Origin: Jaapia argillacea MUCL 33604
Taxonomy: Eukaryota > Basidiomycota > Agaricomycetes > Jaapiales > Jaapiaceae
Direction of reading: 5' to 3'
Length of the DNA stretch: 64,000 bases
Assembly: GCA_000697665.1 (NCBI GenBank)
Contig: KL197740.1
Location: forward strand, 330,441 to 394,440
Position 1 is the first letter of the stretch, and each line of letters starts with the position of its first letter. The position numbers were made by a program, and so were the translations under genes. Below, piece by piece: positions 9,893-21,320 of the stretch. The notes under the pieces are model-generated. The model saw only the letters and a list, made by a program, of their open reading frames with translations, was not told the origin of the DNA and did not search any database.

Positions 9893-12232
9893 ATGGCTTT
9901 GAAACTCGACAGACTTCCCTACCATGGCTTGCGTCGCAAACTAGTGCTTGCCTTTGACGTCGGCACCACATTCAGCGGGGTATCCTACAGCATCCTCGAC
10001 CCAGGAGAGGTGCCTAAAATCTTCACTGTGACGATGTACGAAAAGCGACATCCATCCGTCTTCTTAGTTCCTTAACTTCTTCTAGGTATCCTGGTCAGAC
10101 AAGCTGTGGGGGTGATTCTAAGGTACCCTCCATTGTTGAGTACGACGCCATAGGAGCGGTGCGCGCGGTTGGGGCCGAGGCGAGCTATGCCAGTGATATA
10201 GGGGAAGCGGAGGAGAAAGGATGGACCCGGGTCGAATGGTTCGCAATTAGATCATTCCTCATGTCCACTGTCGCTGACTCTTTGGTTATCAGGTTCAAGC
10301 TTCACCTTAGTCCCCAAACTCTCCGGCTGTCTCTCGCTGATAGCGAGAGGATACAACCTCTTCCCCAGAACAAGACAGTTGTAGATGTTCTCGCAGATTT
10401 TGTCTCCTATCTCTATCGATGCGCAAGGGACCATATTCAACGGACGCACGCGGCCGGCGATCAACTCTTCTCGTCTCTTCAGAACCAAGTTGAATTTGTC
10501 TTCGGTCATCCGAACGGCTGGGGTGGTATGCAACAAGCACAAATGAGGCGAGCTGTGGTGGTTGCTGGTCTTGTTCCGGATATGGAGACAGGACACTCCC
10601 GTGTCCAATTCGTGACTGAAGGAGAGGCCAGCCTTCACTATTGCGTCCATCATGGCCTTTCAGAGATGCTCACAGTTCGCCATTTTCTGTACTTCTATTG
10701 TGTGGTAATGACCTTCGTCCTAGGTTGGCTCCAACGTCATGATTCTTGATGCAGGTGGAGGCACCATCGACATCAGCTCGTTCTCATTATCGAGTACAAG
10801 CCCCACAGTCATCAAGGAAGTTGCTCCCGCAGAATGTAAGACAGTAATCTTCGAGTTCGTCGTACTCATTGCCAAATCGTTCAGGTCGACTTCAGGGCTC
10901 TGTCTTTGTCAACCGACGAGCATACGTCTATCTTCTGGAGGGTATGTCATTAAACGCCAAATTCTCTGCTCAGCGCTCTGAAATGGCCCCTAGAAAAACT
11001 CAAAGATTCCGCCTTTGACGACCCTCAGGACGTCGAAGGCATAGTGCAGCACTTCGAGTTGATTAAGAGGCGGTTCAAAAGCCAGAACGGACCAGTTTTT
11101 ATTCGCTTTGGGACGAGCCGTGACCACGACCCTGAAGTTGGCATTACTCGAGGAGTACTGAAGCTCGCCGAGTGAGTGTACGATTCGTTCCGCCCGATGT
11201 AAACCTTGACCCCATGTTAGAGATGAAGTTGCGCGGCTATTCGTTCCTTCCCTAGAAGCTATCCTGGATGCTGTGTATGAGCAGAAGCGTCTCATTGGAG
11301 GAAACCTTCCTGTGATCCCCTTCTCCGGGCTCTTTGAGCTTCATAGGCTGATAGATCATGTGAAACAGGTGTTCATGGTCGGTGGTTTCGCTTCAAGTGA
11401 TTGGCTTTTCACCTCGTTACAACAACGTCTGAGGACCTCGGGAATGAAGTTGCTCCGACCTGATGGATACACGTGAGTTGGCTGTGGACTTTGTGCTTCC
11501 ATGGACCTCACCTCGTATCCCGTCTGTGCCTAGGAACAAAGCAGTTGCAGATGGTGCCCTTTCGTTCTACCTCGATCACTTTGTCTCCACCCGTGTAGCC
11601 AAGACAGCGTATGGGACATCGTGTAATCGAATCTATCGGCCAGATGATCCTACACACTTGGCACGTTACCCTCAGAGCTTCGTGGACGCCGAGGGGTGGC
11701 TACTTCTCCCAAACGGATTCACCGCGATTCTTTCCAAAGTGATCTTCTGCTTGCAAATAATAATGACTTGAAATTTACCTTAACTTTAGGGGACCAGTGT
11801 CTCGGAGGATCGAGAGTACAGATGCTCTCTCGTCTTCGACGTGGCTCATGCACAGGAGTTAAATTCTGCCATAGCGGACATCACAGTGTATCGAGGCGCT
11901 GACCCTGTCCCTCAATGGACAGATATCAATCCAGGTCGGTGCCTTCACTTTACGCGTCACAACACAGCTATATCAATCATAGGAATGTTTGAAACGTTGT
12001 GCACTGTGGTTGGAGACACTTCGGGAGCAGCCGCTTCTGCCCTGCCCCGTCGTGGCCGCCATGGTAAATTATACTACAGGTTAAAATTTCAGGTCGTTCT
12101 ACTGTTCGGCCTCGCCGAGTTGAAGGCTCAAATCGCTTGGAGGGAAAAAGTTCGTGCCAATGCCATTGTGATCTCTATATGCGATTTTATTATAACGTTT
12201 GTCTGGGTTGACAGGGAAAGGAACTGAGGTAA
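9893..12232 (+). CDS. Hsp70-like ATPase (HSPA12-type actin-like fold), copy B
   Basis: Tandem paralogue of the gene at 7189, starting MALKLDRLPYHGLRRKL. It carries the same motifs: LAFDVGTTFSGVSYSILDPG, GHPNGWGGMQQAQM, MILDAGGGTIDISSFS, GSVFVNRRAY and VFMVGGFASSDWLF. It ends AWREKGKELR, parallel to the end of copy A. Most intron positions are shared, showing duplication of an already intron-rich gene. One difference lies before VFMVGG: the region at about 11295-11370 is open in frame in copy B (IGGNLPVIPFSG and onward), whereas copy A has an intron there. Copy B is therefore either longer by about 20-25 residues or spliced differently. Length is about 585-610 residues. No substrate-binding domain is present. 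Function in the cell is unknown; ATP binding is inferred from the intact phosphate loops. Confidence 0.87.
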
Positions 12233-12449
12233 GTCTCGTAGTCGCGTGGATCTCGCAGTTCACGTCGCTCAGACTCGACGTATTCATCAGGAGTCCTGCA
12301 AAGATCGTTTATGGTTAGCGTTGCTTGTGCAGGCTGGAGTGAATAGCCTCAAAGAAGAGAGACGATTGGTTACAAGGTCAACAGAAGAGCAAATGCATTC
12401 AAACGAGGAAAGAAGATGCACAATCGAGTAGTACCACTAAAGAATATAT

Positions 12450-15168
12450 TTACTCTACAATTTCCTCCTCCACTTGCTCGATCAATTCTTCAACCCATAC
12501 TTCAATCTCTTCCTTAGCTTCTTCCGCATGCTTCTCTCCATCAACACCTTTACCCTTAGCCTTCCTCTCTTGCATAAGATCTTCCTTGCACCGGCTTCGC
12601 CAAGCATTCCACTCGTCCACCAGTCGTTTCCTATGGGCAATAAGCTCCGCGCTGACAGTGCTCTCCTGAGCAGCATCTTCCTCGTCAAACTGACGACTAT
12701 ACTCGCGGAGGTTCTTGCGGATGAGGCGCTGCTGTTCTTTGGTGAGCAAGGTACGGGGTCGAGGACGCCAGAGGAATTGTTTGAAGTTATCTTGGATGTG
12801 TTTCTCGACTTCTTGACCACGGAAGTCCCAAATAGCGAAACCGTTCTCCACCTAAGCAATTTGGATGCCACTGTAAGGCGTCGTAGCCTGATATAAACAT
12901 CTGGATGGGACGTACCCTGTGTTTCCACACCGTGGCACTCGTCGCGAGATAACGACCACTTGGATCCCACTCGACATCGGTGACGCCAAAGTGATCAGCC
13001 GTACCAAGGTGCTGGATACCACTACCCCACTCATCTTTCTGACCTTCCTTACGACCAACATCCTCCGCGTTGAAATCGAGGTCCCAGAATTGCAATTCTG
13101 ACTTGGATGAGGAACCAACGGTGGCAAGCACGACGAATCGTCCTCGAGGGGACCAACGAATCGCGTTGCTCGTACGTCCCGTCAGAGTTTCTGAGGACGA
13201 TGTCAGTTCTATCAAAAAGGGATGATGCACAAAGGGTCACTTACGAAGCAATCTAAAGTCTCCCTTGGTTTTATGTAGCTGGTAGAATGCCACGTCTGTC
13301 TTGATCGTCACTCCAGGTCCAGGGTTACCCAAGTTGGGATCCGAGCTGGAAACGATGGCAAAGCGTTCGCCTTTGGGCTCCCATGAGAAGTCAAGGACAC
13401 TGTCTGGTAGTGGGATTAGGGGATTGAATCATTCAGTGTCAAGAATGGACAGTTACCTTTCAATTCGACAACTTCGACAGGATAGTCTTTCTCGCGCAAA
13501 CGGAAGATCTCCAAGTTGCAGAACAATGTCTTCTTCGTCTTTGTGTGGCGGTCGACCTTGACGCAAAGGAAGTCACCTTGATTTTGCCAAAAGAGTTTAC
13601 ACTAAATAGAGGAAACAGATTTGAGCTCGGTAGGTGAGAAAAGAGGGGTCGAACACACTAACCTCGCTAACGTTGAATAAGTTCTTCTGCCTCAGTACGG
13701 TCCTACTTGGGAAGCTCATGAGAGTAACCCTCGCCGGTTGGTTGGCCATCTCAGGTGTCCAATATGCCAAAATGTTTTCTCTAGCCTTCTTCGTCGTAGG
13801 CTTCGACCCATTCGCACCGGCCTTCGCATCCTTTTCTGCATCCTCTCGGTCCTTATCGCCCAGCGGACACCACTCGAAATCAACCACGCCATCGATCTTG
13901 ATACTCTTCTTTCCCTGGAGACCCATACCAGGTAGCTCGTACACGCTGATTTGTTGCCCGGGCGTGACTCGTCCGACGAACTTGTCGTCAGCGCTCCAAC
14001 GCAAAGCGGGCCATTGCATTTGTTTCTTCTTCGACGGATCCGAATCACTCTCGGATGGGATGGCGGGGAACGTGCGGAGAAGGTTCCCAGTTTTGATATC
14101 CCAGACTGCGAGTTGGTTTCCTTCATCTGCGGGGGAGATGAAGTTGGGGCCTTGGGGTGCACCTTCGGGTACGACCATAGGTTCATGTGACCAAGTAACG
14201 ATGTAGTTCTCGCAAGGGGAGAAATCGATGAGGAGAACGAACGGGTGGGCGAACCGTTCTTGGGTTTGGAAAGAAGGGCCTCCCCATAATCGGATACCCT
14301 GACGATAGAGGGTTGCGAGGTACGTGCCTTGGGGTGACCATGACACGTACATTTCAGTCCACGGTTTCGGGTTTTCCTTCGATTTCTCCGGAGAGTCAGT
14401 ACATCTTGCTGAGGGGGATCGAATAGTGGAGGTTTTTGGCTTACCGGACGCTCATAGGCAACCTCGCATTGTGAAGGCCTCCCGTGCCAGTGGATCACCA
14501 CTTCGTCCGCACGATACGTGGCATATTGATCACGCCCGTACGGATCGGCTAACCAAGCTCTGAGATGCTCCTGCGGCAATGATGAGAGCGACATCCATGA
14601 ATATATGACGAAAAGGTCGCACCTTAGGCTCAAACACTTCGGGTTTAGCTTCTACAAACGTCTCATCCATATCGTTGAATCGCTCGATGTCTGTGAAATA
14701 ATTGATTGCGAATCTGTGCCTTGCATCGAATGGATGGCCATCCATCGCATTGAGTGCGAACGTTGCATCCTGGGCGTTCGCGAATTCAACGAACATGTAC
14801 CTGTATTCGAATTGCCATCAGTGTGCATATGATGAGAAAGAAAGCCGCTCCAGTGCGCACCCTTTGCTCTTGCCGGTGGAATCATTCCAAGGGAGATAGA
14901 TATCATCGGGCTTGATTGGAATGCCCTTCCTCGAAAACTCTTTCGCTACTTTGATCAAGAGCTTCTCCAGCTTGGATTTGTCAATAACTGGGACATTGTC
15001 GACGACGAGAATGTGCTCAAAGCCCTCTTCTGCTTGCACCTGATACCTGGGTTTCAGATTTCCATCAGTACATCGGCTTCCTGGGCAAATTTGACGGACG
15101 AACTTGGCTTCAATATCAGAATAATCAATCTCCTCGTCGTCATATACAACTTGTGTTGGTACAGGCAT
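12450..15168 (-). CDS. PRT1: Translation initiation factor eIF3 subunit b
   Basis: The scaffold subunit of eIF3, acting in the cytoplasm on the 40S ribosome. The N-terminus ([20 protein letters not shown]) leads into an RRM with the blocks [20 protein letters not shown] and [23 protein letters not shown]40-like propeller follows ([91 protein letters not shown]). The C-terminal helical tail has [16 protein letters not shown] and an acidic end (EEEIVE), as in PRT1 proteins that bind eIF3i/g. About 10 short introns; the blocks recovered suggest about 740 residues, normal for the family. The start was chosen at the ATG before [10 protein letters not shown]; a longer open frame upstream is not conserved-looking. 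An essential housekeeping gene with no sign of damage. Confidence 0.93.
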
Positions 15169-15721
15169 GATTCTGGTCACGTCCCAGTGTACAGCAAGTT
15201 TTTTTGGGATGAGAGTGAGTCGAGCTCGGGGAAACAATTCTGTGTTGCCATTCTGGGTTGCTGACCTCACATGTCTGGTGGCTGAAATTTAGAGTTGACG
15301 TGTTTTTTTGCAGCTTCTACAGCTCACTCCCTTGTCAATCCTCAAGATTCAATTTACATCCGTGCCTTGCTTCGTTGTCCATGTCGATGGTTTCCAAAGC
15401 CTGATCGCTTCTGCTGTTGGAACTGGTGAAACATCGCAGGGTTCAACTTCAGATCGAACCAGTATATCTACGAAGTACCTCCACCTCTAGGGAATGGCTT
15501 GTAGGACTCCGAGCCTTTCAAACGAGTGGATTCGTTTGTCGAGCGTCTGTGCCAGAATTTCCTTACGCCGTCTTGCCACGTTGATCTTTTATTATGGTGC
15601 AATCTACTATCTCCGTCTTTACCGTCACTCGGTAGGCCACACTGACATCCCAGGCCTTTCGCTCCTAGGATGCTGAGAGATGTACTCAGCACCACCATCA
15701 CAAACAATAACGCTACGAATG
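15169..15721. other. Intergenic upstream of eIF3b
   Basis: About 550 bases between the eIF3b start and the end of the next minus-strand gene. A 79-codon minus-strand frame (15468-15707, ending KPFPRGGGTS) could be a last exon of the upstream gene under another splice model, but nothing else supports it. Confidence 0.4.
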
Positions 15722-16746
15722 TCAGAGTGTAGCTTCGCTCACTTCCGATTTCGTCTCCGGTGGTGCTCCACCATCATCAACCCTTTTATCCTCCACCTTA
15801 GTATTAAGCGCAAGGCGCTGGGACTCTTCATCCAAGAAAACGTGCCCGTTGCGTCGTGTCTTGATGGAAATTGCATTGAGGAGAAAAACGTCCGAATCCG
15901 CTGAGGGAAGGGATGGTAACTAGCAATGAGCGGTGAGGTTATGCTCTCACTGAGAAGCGAGAGAATGAGGCTGACCTGCTTATGGATGCTTTCGGCTAGG
16001 GAGGCTACAGATCCTTTTACTAATTGTCGAACATTTCCTGCCGGATCCATGCCGTCCTCGGATAACTTCGCTCGAAGGACCCTTATGTGTTCCTCCATCT
16101 CGAAGATACGCCTCTCACGCACGTCCTCTTCCACTCCCCATCTATCAGCTTTGATCTCTGCATCTGATGGATGCCAGCCATATTGAGCATGGGTTGGCTG
16201 ACATAAATCCCGAACGTTGTGCGCTCACCATGTCTGCTTCTCTTCCACCCTCGCTGGTCCATCATTTTTCTCTCCGCATCTACTACCTTCTCTGCCTCAG
16301 CTATCTCCGTTTGAAGAGCACTCGTTGGTTCATCCAGCGCGCGGGGATGTCGGCCTGATCCTTCCCCTCCCAAGTCCATCGGCTGCTTCTCGAGCTCTTT
16401 GGGGATGGGATCAACATCAGCCGTCGTGATTATCAGAACACCGAAACGGTGTCCACTCACCATCTCTGCTTCTCTTCCGGCCTCGCATGCCGTCATTCCA
16501 CTTTTCTCCTCCTGCCACCTTTACTCGAGCGGCGCAGATCTGGTCCTCCAGCTCATAGATGCGCTGGTCCAATACCTGCTCTTTCAATTCAAGCAATCGC
16601 GCACGCTCAATGAGAGCAGGGAGATGTGCGACTATCGATGAAGCCAGAGGGGTGAGCGTCAGAGCTGGCGTCGTTGCAGGAGGCGTCGGGAATTTTTGGA
16701 GCAGGCTGCCGGCTGAGCCCAGAGGGTAGAGGAATGAGTGCGCCAT
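15722..16746 (-). CDS. Coiled-coil protein with repeated exon ends, unknown function
   Basis: Exon 1 (MAHSFLYPLGSAGSLLQKF...) carries a Glu/Leu-rich helix (LLELKEQVLDQRIYELEDQI) and ends GRKRSRDG at a GTGAGT donor. Exon 2 starts ELEKQPMDLGGEGSG, has TALQ-like helical sequence and ends GWKRSRHG at a GTGAGC donor. Exon 3 starts DAEIKADRWGVEEDV and continues through MEEHIRVLRAKLSEDG. The ends of exons 1 and 2 and the first bases of their introns are clearly related, so an exon-intron unit was duplicated internally. The 3-prime end is uncertain: a 75-nt intron-like segment (multiple of three) can be kept or removed in frame, and two endings (15722 or 15739) are possible. Estimated 230-270 residues. 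Domain and function not recognised; the KRSR clusters could be basic nuclear signals. Confidence 0.55.
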
Positions 16747-16948
16747 TGTTGCTCAACCAGAGGGAAGGAAGGGGGTAAGGAAGGTGAGGATATCTCAAAT
16801 GGGCTTTGTAGCGGACGGAGTGGCTGGCAGTCGAAACTCCAATCGCACGGCGGCTGGCATTCCGTGAAGTCAGCTTCCTCATAAGTCGACTTCGTTCTGC
16901 ATCGGTCTCTCAGCCTCTTCACCTGAAGTCATTACGACCACATCTCTC

Positions 16949-18010
16949 ATGACGTCCTTCCTCGCCGTCTCATCGACTCCTTTGAAGCCTCCTGCGTCGA
17001 TGCTACCTGCGAACATCATCGACTCTTCGTCCGTCTTCGGCCACACCTTCTCGAACCGTCGCGAAGGCATCGACGCCATTCCAGATTCAGTCAAGCAGAT
17101 GTCTACTCAGCCTCATCTTGAAGTCTTCAACACCGCATGCATGTTGGAGGACCAGGTCAGGACGCTGGAGCAACATTGCGTTGAGACTCAAATCAGGTGT
17201 GGTACCAAAACGGAGAGGGTGGTCGATCTCCAAGAGGAATTGGGGCTCTTGATGCTGGAAGGGTCCTCCGGCCATCGTGGAGGATGGATGGATCCCGTTA
17301 AACAGGCGCTCGACCATAGCTTCGACGATGACGAAGGCCGAAGTAATGTCAGCCACAGCGCTGTTTTCTACAATTCGCCTGGCGAGATGAACGATTCTAT
17401 GGATGAGACCACTGCTCATGGTCATGGTTCCCCCACCGTTTCATCTTTGGTCCACATGGAGAATATTGCTACGATGAGGGATGGTGGACTTCCTTCAGGG
17501 CCTCGCGGCCTAGGTTTCTTTGGGATGTCAACTCCAGGCGGAGATGTGTCGACAATGTCTACCGGAAGGCTCTCTATCATCGCAGCGATGGCGAAGAAGT
17601 TCTGTGCCGACCACGACGCTACACTCCACGGCACCGCACAAGTACCCTCGCCTCGAAGGGTCACCTGGGCCTCTCCAGAGCCGCGTAGAAGGGGCAGCCA
17701 ACGACGAAGACTTTCGTCAGTCTCGGTGGGGGCAAAGCAATCATTTACCAAGAAGCTGCGGAAGAAGATCATGTTGAACGCACTCGGTCGACGCGGAAGT
17801 CAGAGAAGGGAAAGTGCAGAGGGATCAGCTGCCGCAGGGCGGATGCAGGGCAGCACTATGAAGGGTGTCGCAGCTTTGAAGAACGGCGGAGGCAGCGTCC
17901 CCGCCAGGTATGGACTGCGTATTCCGCCCAGAACATGTTCATATGACAGAGACTTCACGGGTATGATGGAGGGAACAGTGTCAGGATTTCAGACCCCGCA
18001 GAGGGTATAG
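16949..18010 (+). CDS. Single-exon low-complexity protein, unknown function
   Basis: An uninterrupted 353-codon frame from MTSFLAVSSTPLKPPASM to FQTPQRV. Residues about 55-105 are a short amphipathic helix region (ACMLEDQVRTLEQHCVETQI, VVDLQEELGLLMLEG). The rest is Ser/Gly/Arg-rich and probably disordered. Two basic phosphosite-like clusters, RRRGSQRRRLSS (near residue 248) and GRRGSQRRESAEG (near residue 278), match the RRxS consensus of cAMP-dependent kinase. It starts 202 bases from the divergent coiled-coil gene, so the two probably share a bidirectional promoter. Lack of introns is unusual beside its intron-rich neighbours. No family recognised. Confidence 0.65.
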   Translation: MTSFLAVSSTPLKPPASMLPANIIDSSSVFGHTFSNRREGIDAIPDSVKQMSTQPHLEVFNTACMLEDQVRTLEQHCVETQIRCGTKTERVVDLQEELGLLMLEGSSGHRGGWMDPVKQALDHSFDDDEGRSNVSHSAVFYNSPGEMNDSMDETTAHGHGSPTVSSLVHMENIATMRDGGLPSGPRGLGFFGMSTPGGDVSTMSTGRLSIIAAMAKKFCADHDATLHGTAQVPSPRRVTWASPEPRRRGSQRRRLSSVSVGAKQSFTKKLRKKIMLNALGRRGSQRRESAEGSAAAGRMQGSTMKGVAALKNGGGSVPARYGLRIPPRTCSYDRDFTGMMEGTVSGFQTPQRV

Positions 18011-18212
18011 ATCTTGTTGATTATCCCTGTAGTGTTTGACCATCGTCCTCGCGTAATCAGAAGCCTTTCGTTTAGGCTCGTACCACAGATCTGTAAGAGG
18101 GGTTGGTAAACAGCCCCAATGACTTGGGACAAGAGGCAAGGATATATATTCAAGAAACCATCGTGAAGATCGTATATATGGGGCTCGCCCTGCCCCAGGT
18201 CGTCAGTTCAGC

Positions 18213-20614
18213 TCAAACGAAATGTAGTGGAGTCTGTTGGCCATCAGGAGTTTGTGCGAATGCATCACCGATGGAACCATCGAACCCCTCGTTCGGCGCG
18301 TACCACCACAAGGTCGTGACGCCGACAGGAAACGTGTAGGTAGCCTCGAAGAAAACATCAGCTGAGCGAATCAAGGAAGTCACTGGGGAAGATGGATCAC
18401 CTGCATCCCACGAAATTCAATGGTCGTTTGAACTGGTTGAGGATTCCACCCCCCAACACTGTCGTCCCTGTGGCAGTTTCCAAAATAAGTTGGGTCCTGA
18501 AGGCAAAACAGATGGAATCTCACCAATTCAAAACAACGAGACTGTAACGAAGCCAGTCTGTCGAAGATACTCGTCCAGTTACATAGGCCCCTACGATAAG
18601 TGCCCAACTTAATTCCCCTCCTACTGTAACACCGATCCGTTGACCCCATGGTCCGCCTTGGTCGCGAGGCAGGATTGCTTTCGATGCTTGAGCCATTGAA
18701 TAGACTATCGAAACAATCGGTCAAAAGTTGGTCCACGATGAAGTGAATAAACACGAACATTCTTGGTTGACACTGTAGCTCCCATCACTGTTGACAGTCA
18801 CAATGGGACGGCATCCAGCGCCTGTTCAAACGATAGTCAACAAGTATCGAGCCGAGGATGGTATCCTTTGCGAACCTCCACAACTGTTTGTTGTCGGAAG
18901 CTTGGGGTTCCCACTCCCATCTAGAGCAATATTCCACATCAGGCCGGATTGTGAATAATACTGAATAGAGCCGATGAATCTAAGACCTATCAGTGAGACA
19001 AAATCGCGACGGGTCCTGCTGGAAGGACGATGCGTACAGATTATCCATATACCACTGAAATAATACAGATGTCAGGTCTAACAACCGCCCACTATATGCA
19101 CGAACATCGACATACCTTGATATCACACCACCAATCGGACCCATACGTGCCAGAGCATTCAGTGAAGTATATCTCCTTCTGAGGATATTGTGCATAAAAA
19201 TCGGCCTGTTCGTCAACGGTCCCAGCATAACAATGAAAAGACACTCCAGCAAATGCACTGCTAGCTTGTTGCATCTTTGGGGTCGTGTAAGAAGCAATAA
19301 CGGTTCAACTGAATCAACTGAGAATCACTCACGAGCTGTACAGGATAGCCTGTAGCGTCATTCCAGTTGTGGTCATAGCCAATTATTATGACGCCGGAGA
19401 ACCCATTGTCGTCCATCAAAGGCCTGAGCACCAAGCCAATCTGGGCCTCTTGAGAGGCTGTTAAATTGCATGTTGGGTACGTGGGGTTGCTGTTCTCCGG
19501 CTCGTTCTGTAAGAGGCGGAGTTCAAGGAATAAGAGTGAGTAGGGATGCCGAAAAGATGGGGTTTCACGAACCTGGATGGCAATGGCATAGACATTGACC
19601 CCTTGACTCTGAAACCCTTGTAAGCACTTGAGCAAGTAATTGGCATCTGTGATACAAGACTGAGATGTTTCCTGGGAAGGAAGTCCTTGGAACTAACAGA
19701 CTGTCGTGTAGGCAGACAAGAAATTCCCGCCCGTCATAGTTCCGCTGTCCTTCATCCAGCCAGGCTATCCAAAATGTCAATGGGAGCGTGAAATTTTGTG
19801 AAGGAGTGCACATACTGGAGACCACGGGGTAATGAGGACTCTCAAGTAACTGTTTACTGACTGGATGTCGCGAAGGACAGAGAACAGGTACGACGGAGCG
19901 GCATTTATATTGAAGTCAGCCAGAGCATTGTCATCGGTCGTATCGTCAAAGCTGTATACTAATGGCATAGCGTGTCAGGCGGAAGGTGGCGATGAAGGCG
20001 GACGACGCTGAACTCACGAGCAGCCGAGAAATCTGACGCTCCCAGGGGGACACGGACGAACGTCAGACCGGCGCTGTCAGCGCCATCGGTCGCTAGAGGC
20101 CATATCAACACATTGTAATCGGGTGAATAACCGAACAGTGCGAACGATTGAAGAGATAATCAAGAAGTGTCCAGTAATTGCTAGAGTTTTGCGTCTTTGA
20201 AACAGGATGAGAGGGGCCAGGCCACAGCAATTCGAACCTTCATACCTTCAAGTTATTGAGGAGGAGCGCCGACGAGTCGGCTGTGTTCCAAGTTTTTAGC
20301 CACTTCTCAAAACAATAGGCTTTGCACTCACTGAGGGATCCACCAAAACCTAAAACCGACTGGTATACCTGAGTATCGTTCACGACGATATCCGCTTCGC
20401 CAATGGTGGAAGGTGATGTAAAGTTGATCACCGGTGAGGGTTGGAAATAGGTGAACAACATATCCCTATCCCAGGTCGTTTGCCACTGAGATTATATATA
20501 TTTAGAATTATCCCAGGAATCGCAGGAAGATCCACTCACTATATCCCATATCTGCTGCGACACTACGGGCCTTACAACCACAACAAATGCGAGAAATGCG
20601 AAGTCAAGCCGCAT
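18213..20614 (-). CDS. Secreted GH30 glycoside hydrolase, probable endo-beta-1,6-glucanase
   Basis: The start MRLDFAFLAFVVVVRPVVSQ is a clear signal peptide followed by QIWDI. Family blocks in order: ADIVVNDTQVYQSVLGFGGS, LTDSSALLLNNLK, VLITPWSPPGWMKDSGTMTG (across a junction), NEPENSNPTYPTC, GYDHNWNDATGYP, HCYAG and EIYFTECSGTYGSDWW, then the C-terminal beta-domain ending GQQTPLHFV. The acid/base Glu is in NEPEN and the nucleophile Glu in YFTECSG, both present. The PPGWMKDSGTM motif and overall layout are typical of fungal GH30 beta-1,6-glucanases, which cut beta-1,6-glucan in fungal cell walls. About 10 or more short introns; estimated 480 residues, normal for the family. It appears intact. 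Likely role: wall remodelling or mycoparasitic/autolytic glucan digestion outside the cell. Confidence 0.85.
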
Positions 20615-21320
20615 GATCTTGAACTGGACAGCACTGGGAGGATCTTTGCAGCATGGCGTGTGGTTCTTATTCTCCTGCACCCCGCCTCTAGCTCCCCACC
20701 TCCCGCAAATCGTTCAAGTTTGACGCATCATGAGAAAAGTCAAGCTCCAAAGGGTGAGCAGCGTGCATGTGGTGCGGTGATACACACGAGGTGTGATGTA
20801 GGCAAGAAGCCATGGGTGCCATTTGCTTCGCAGCAACAATGGTGAGGGTTCTTCATTTGAAGAGAGTGATAAATAGAACGAAGCAGGTGAAGACCAGGGT
20901 TCTGCTGATCGTTCTCGAGAAACGAGTTACATACAGTCCGACCTTGACGCTGGTTGCCGTCCCACAGCTCCCTGGCCGCCTGGCAGAGGCACGAAGGCGG
21001 AGAAATCTGAGAAATGCGAGAGACTAAACGGGTTCCAGGACAATCGCAAAGGTTTTGCATGTGAGTATCAGTTTGTCATTCAAGATGGTGGATGCATGTC
21101 GGACGAGCGGGGGAAAGTTCGCTTCGGAGTATCATCCCGAACCGAAAAAGTCTCCTGGGCGGGAGTGCTGGCCACTGTGAATTCTTTGCGAATGACAGTA
21201 ATAGCTCAAAGCCCTCCCGCTTTCGCAGTCACTCCCCAGAGCATTCCTTTCAAGTCAACAGAACACCTCCAAGTGCTCCTATATGTAACAAAGTAGATAT
21301 ACAACAAAGAAAAAAGCACA
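20615..21320. other. Intergenic, promoter side of the GH30 gene
   Basis: About 700 bases between the GH30 start and the beta-adaptin stop. Several short open frames on both strands show no recognisable protein. It presumably holds the GH30 promoter and the adaptin 3-prime UTR. Confidence 0.5.

Noticed and set aside
13716-14633. Long minus-strand open frame of 305 codons
   Set aside because: It is the shifted frame of eIF3b exons; the real frame carries the WD40 blocks.
15468-15707. 79-codon minus-strand frame as last exon of the coiled-coil gene
   Set aside because: Possible under another splice model, but no acceptor-donor pair clearly supports it.
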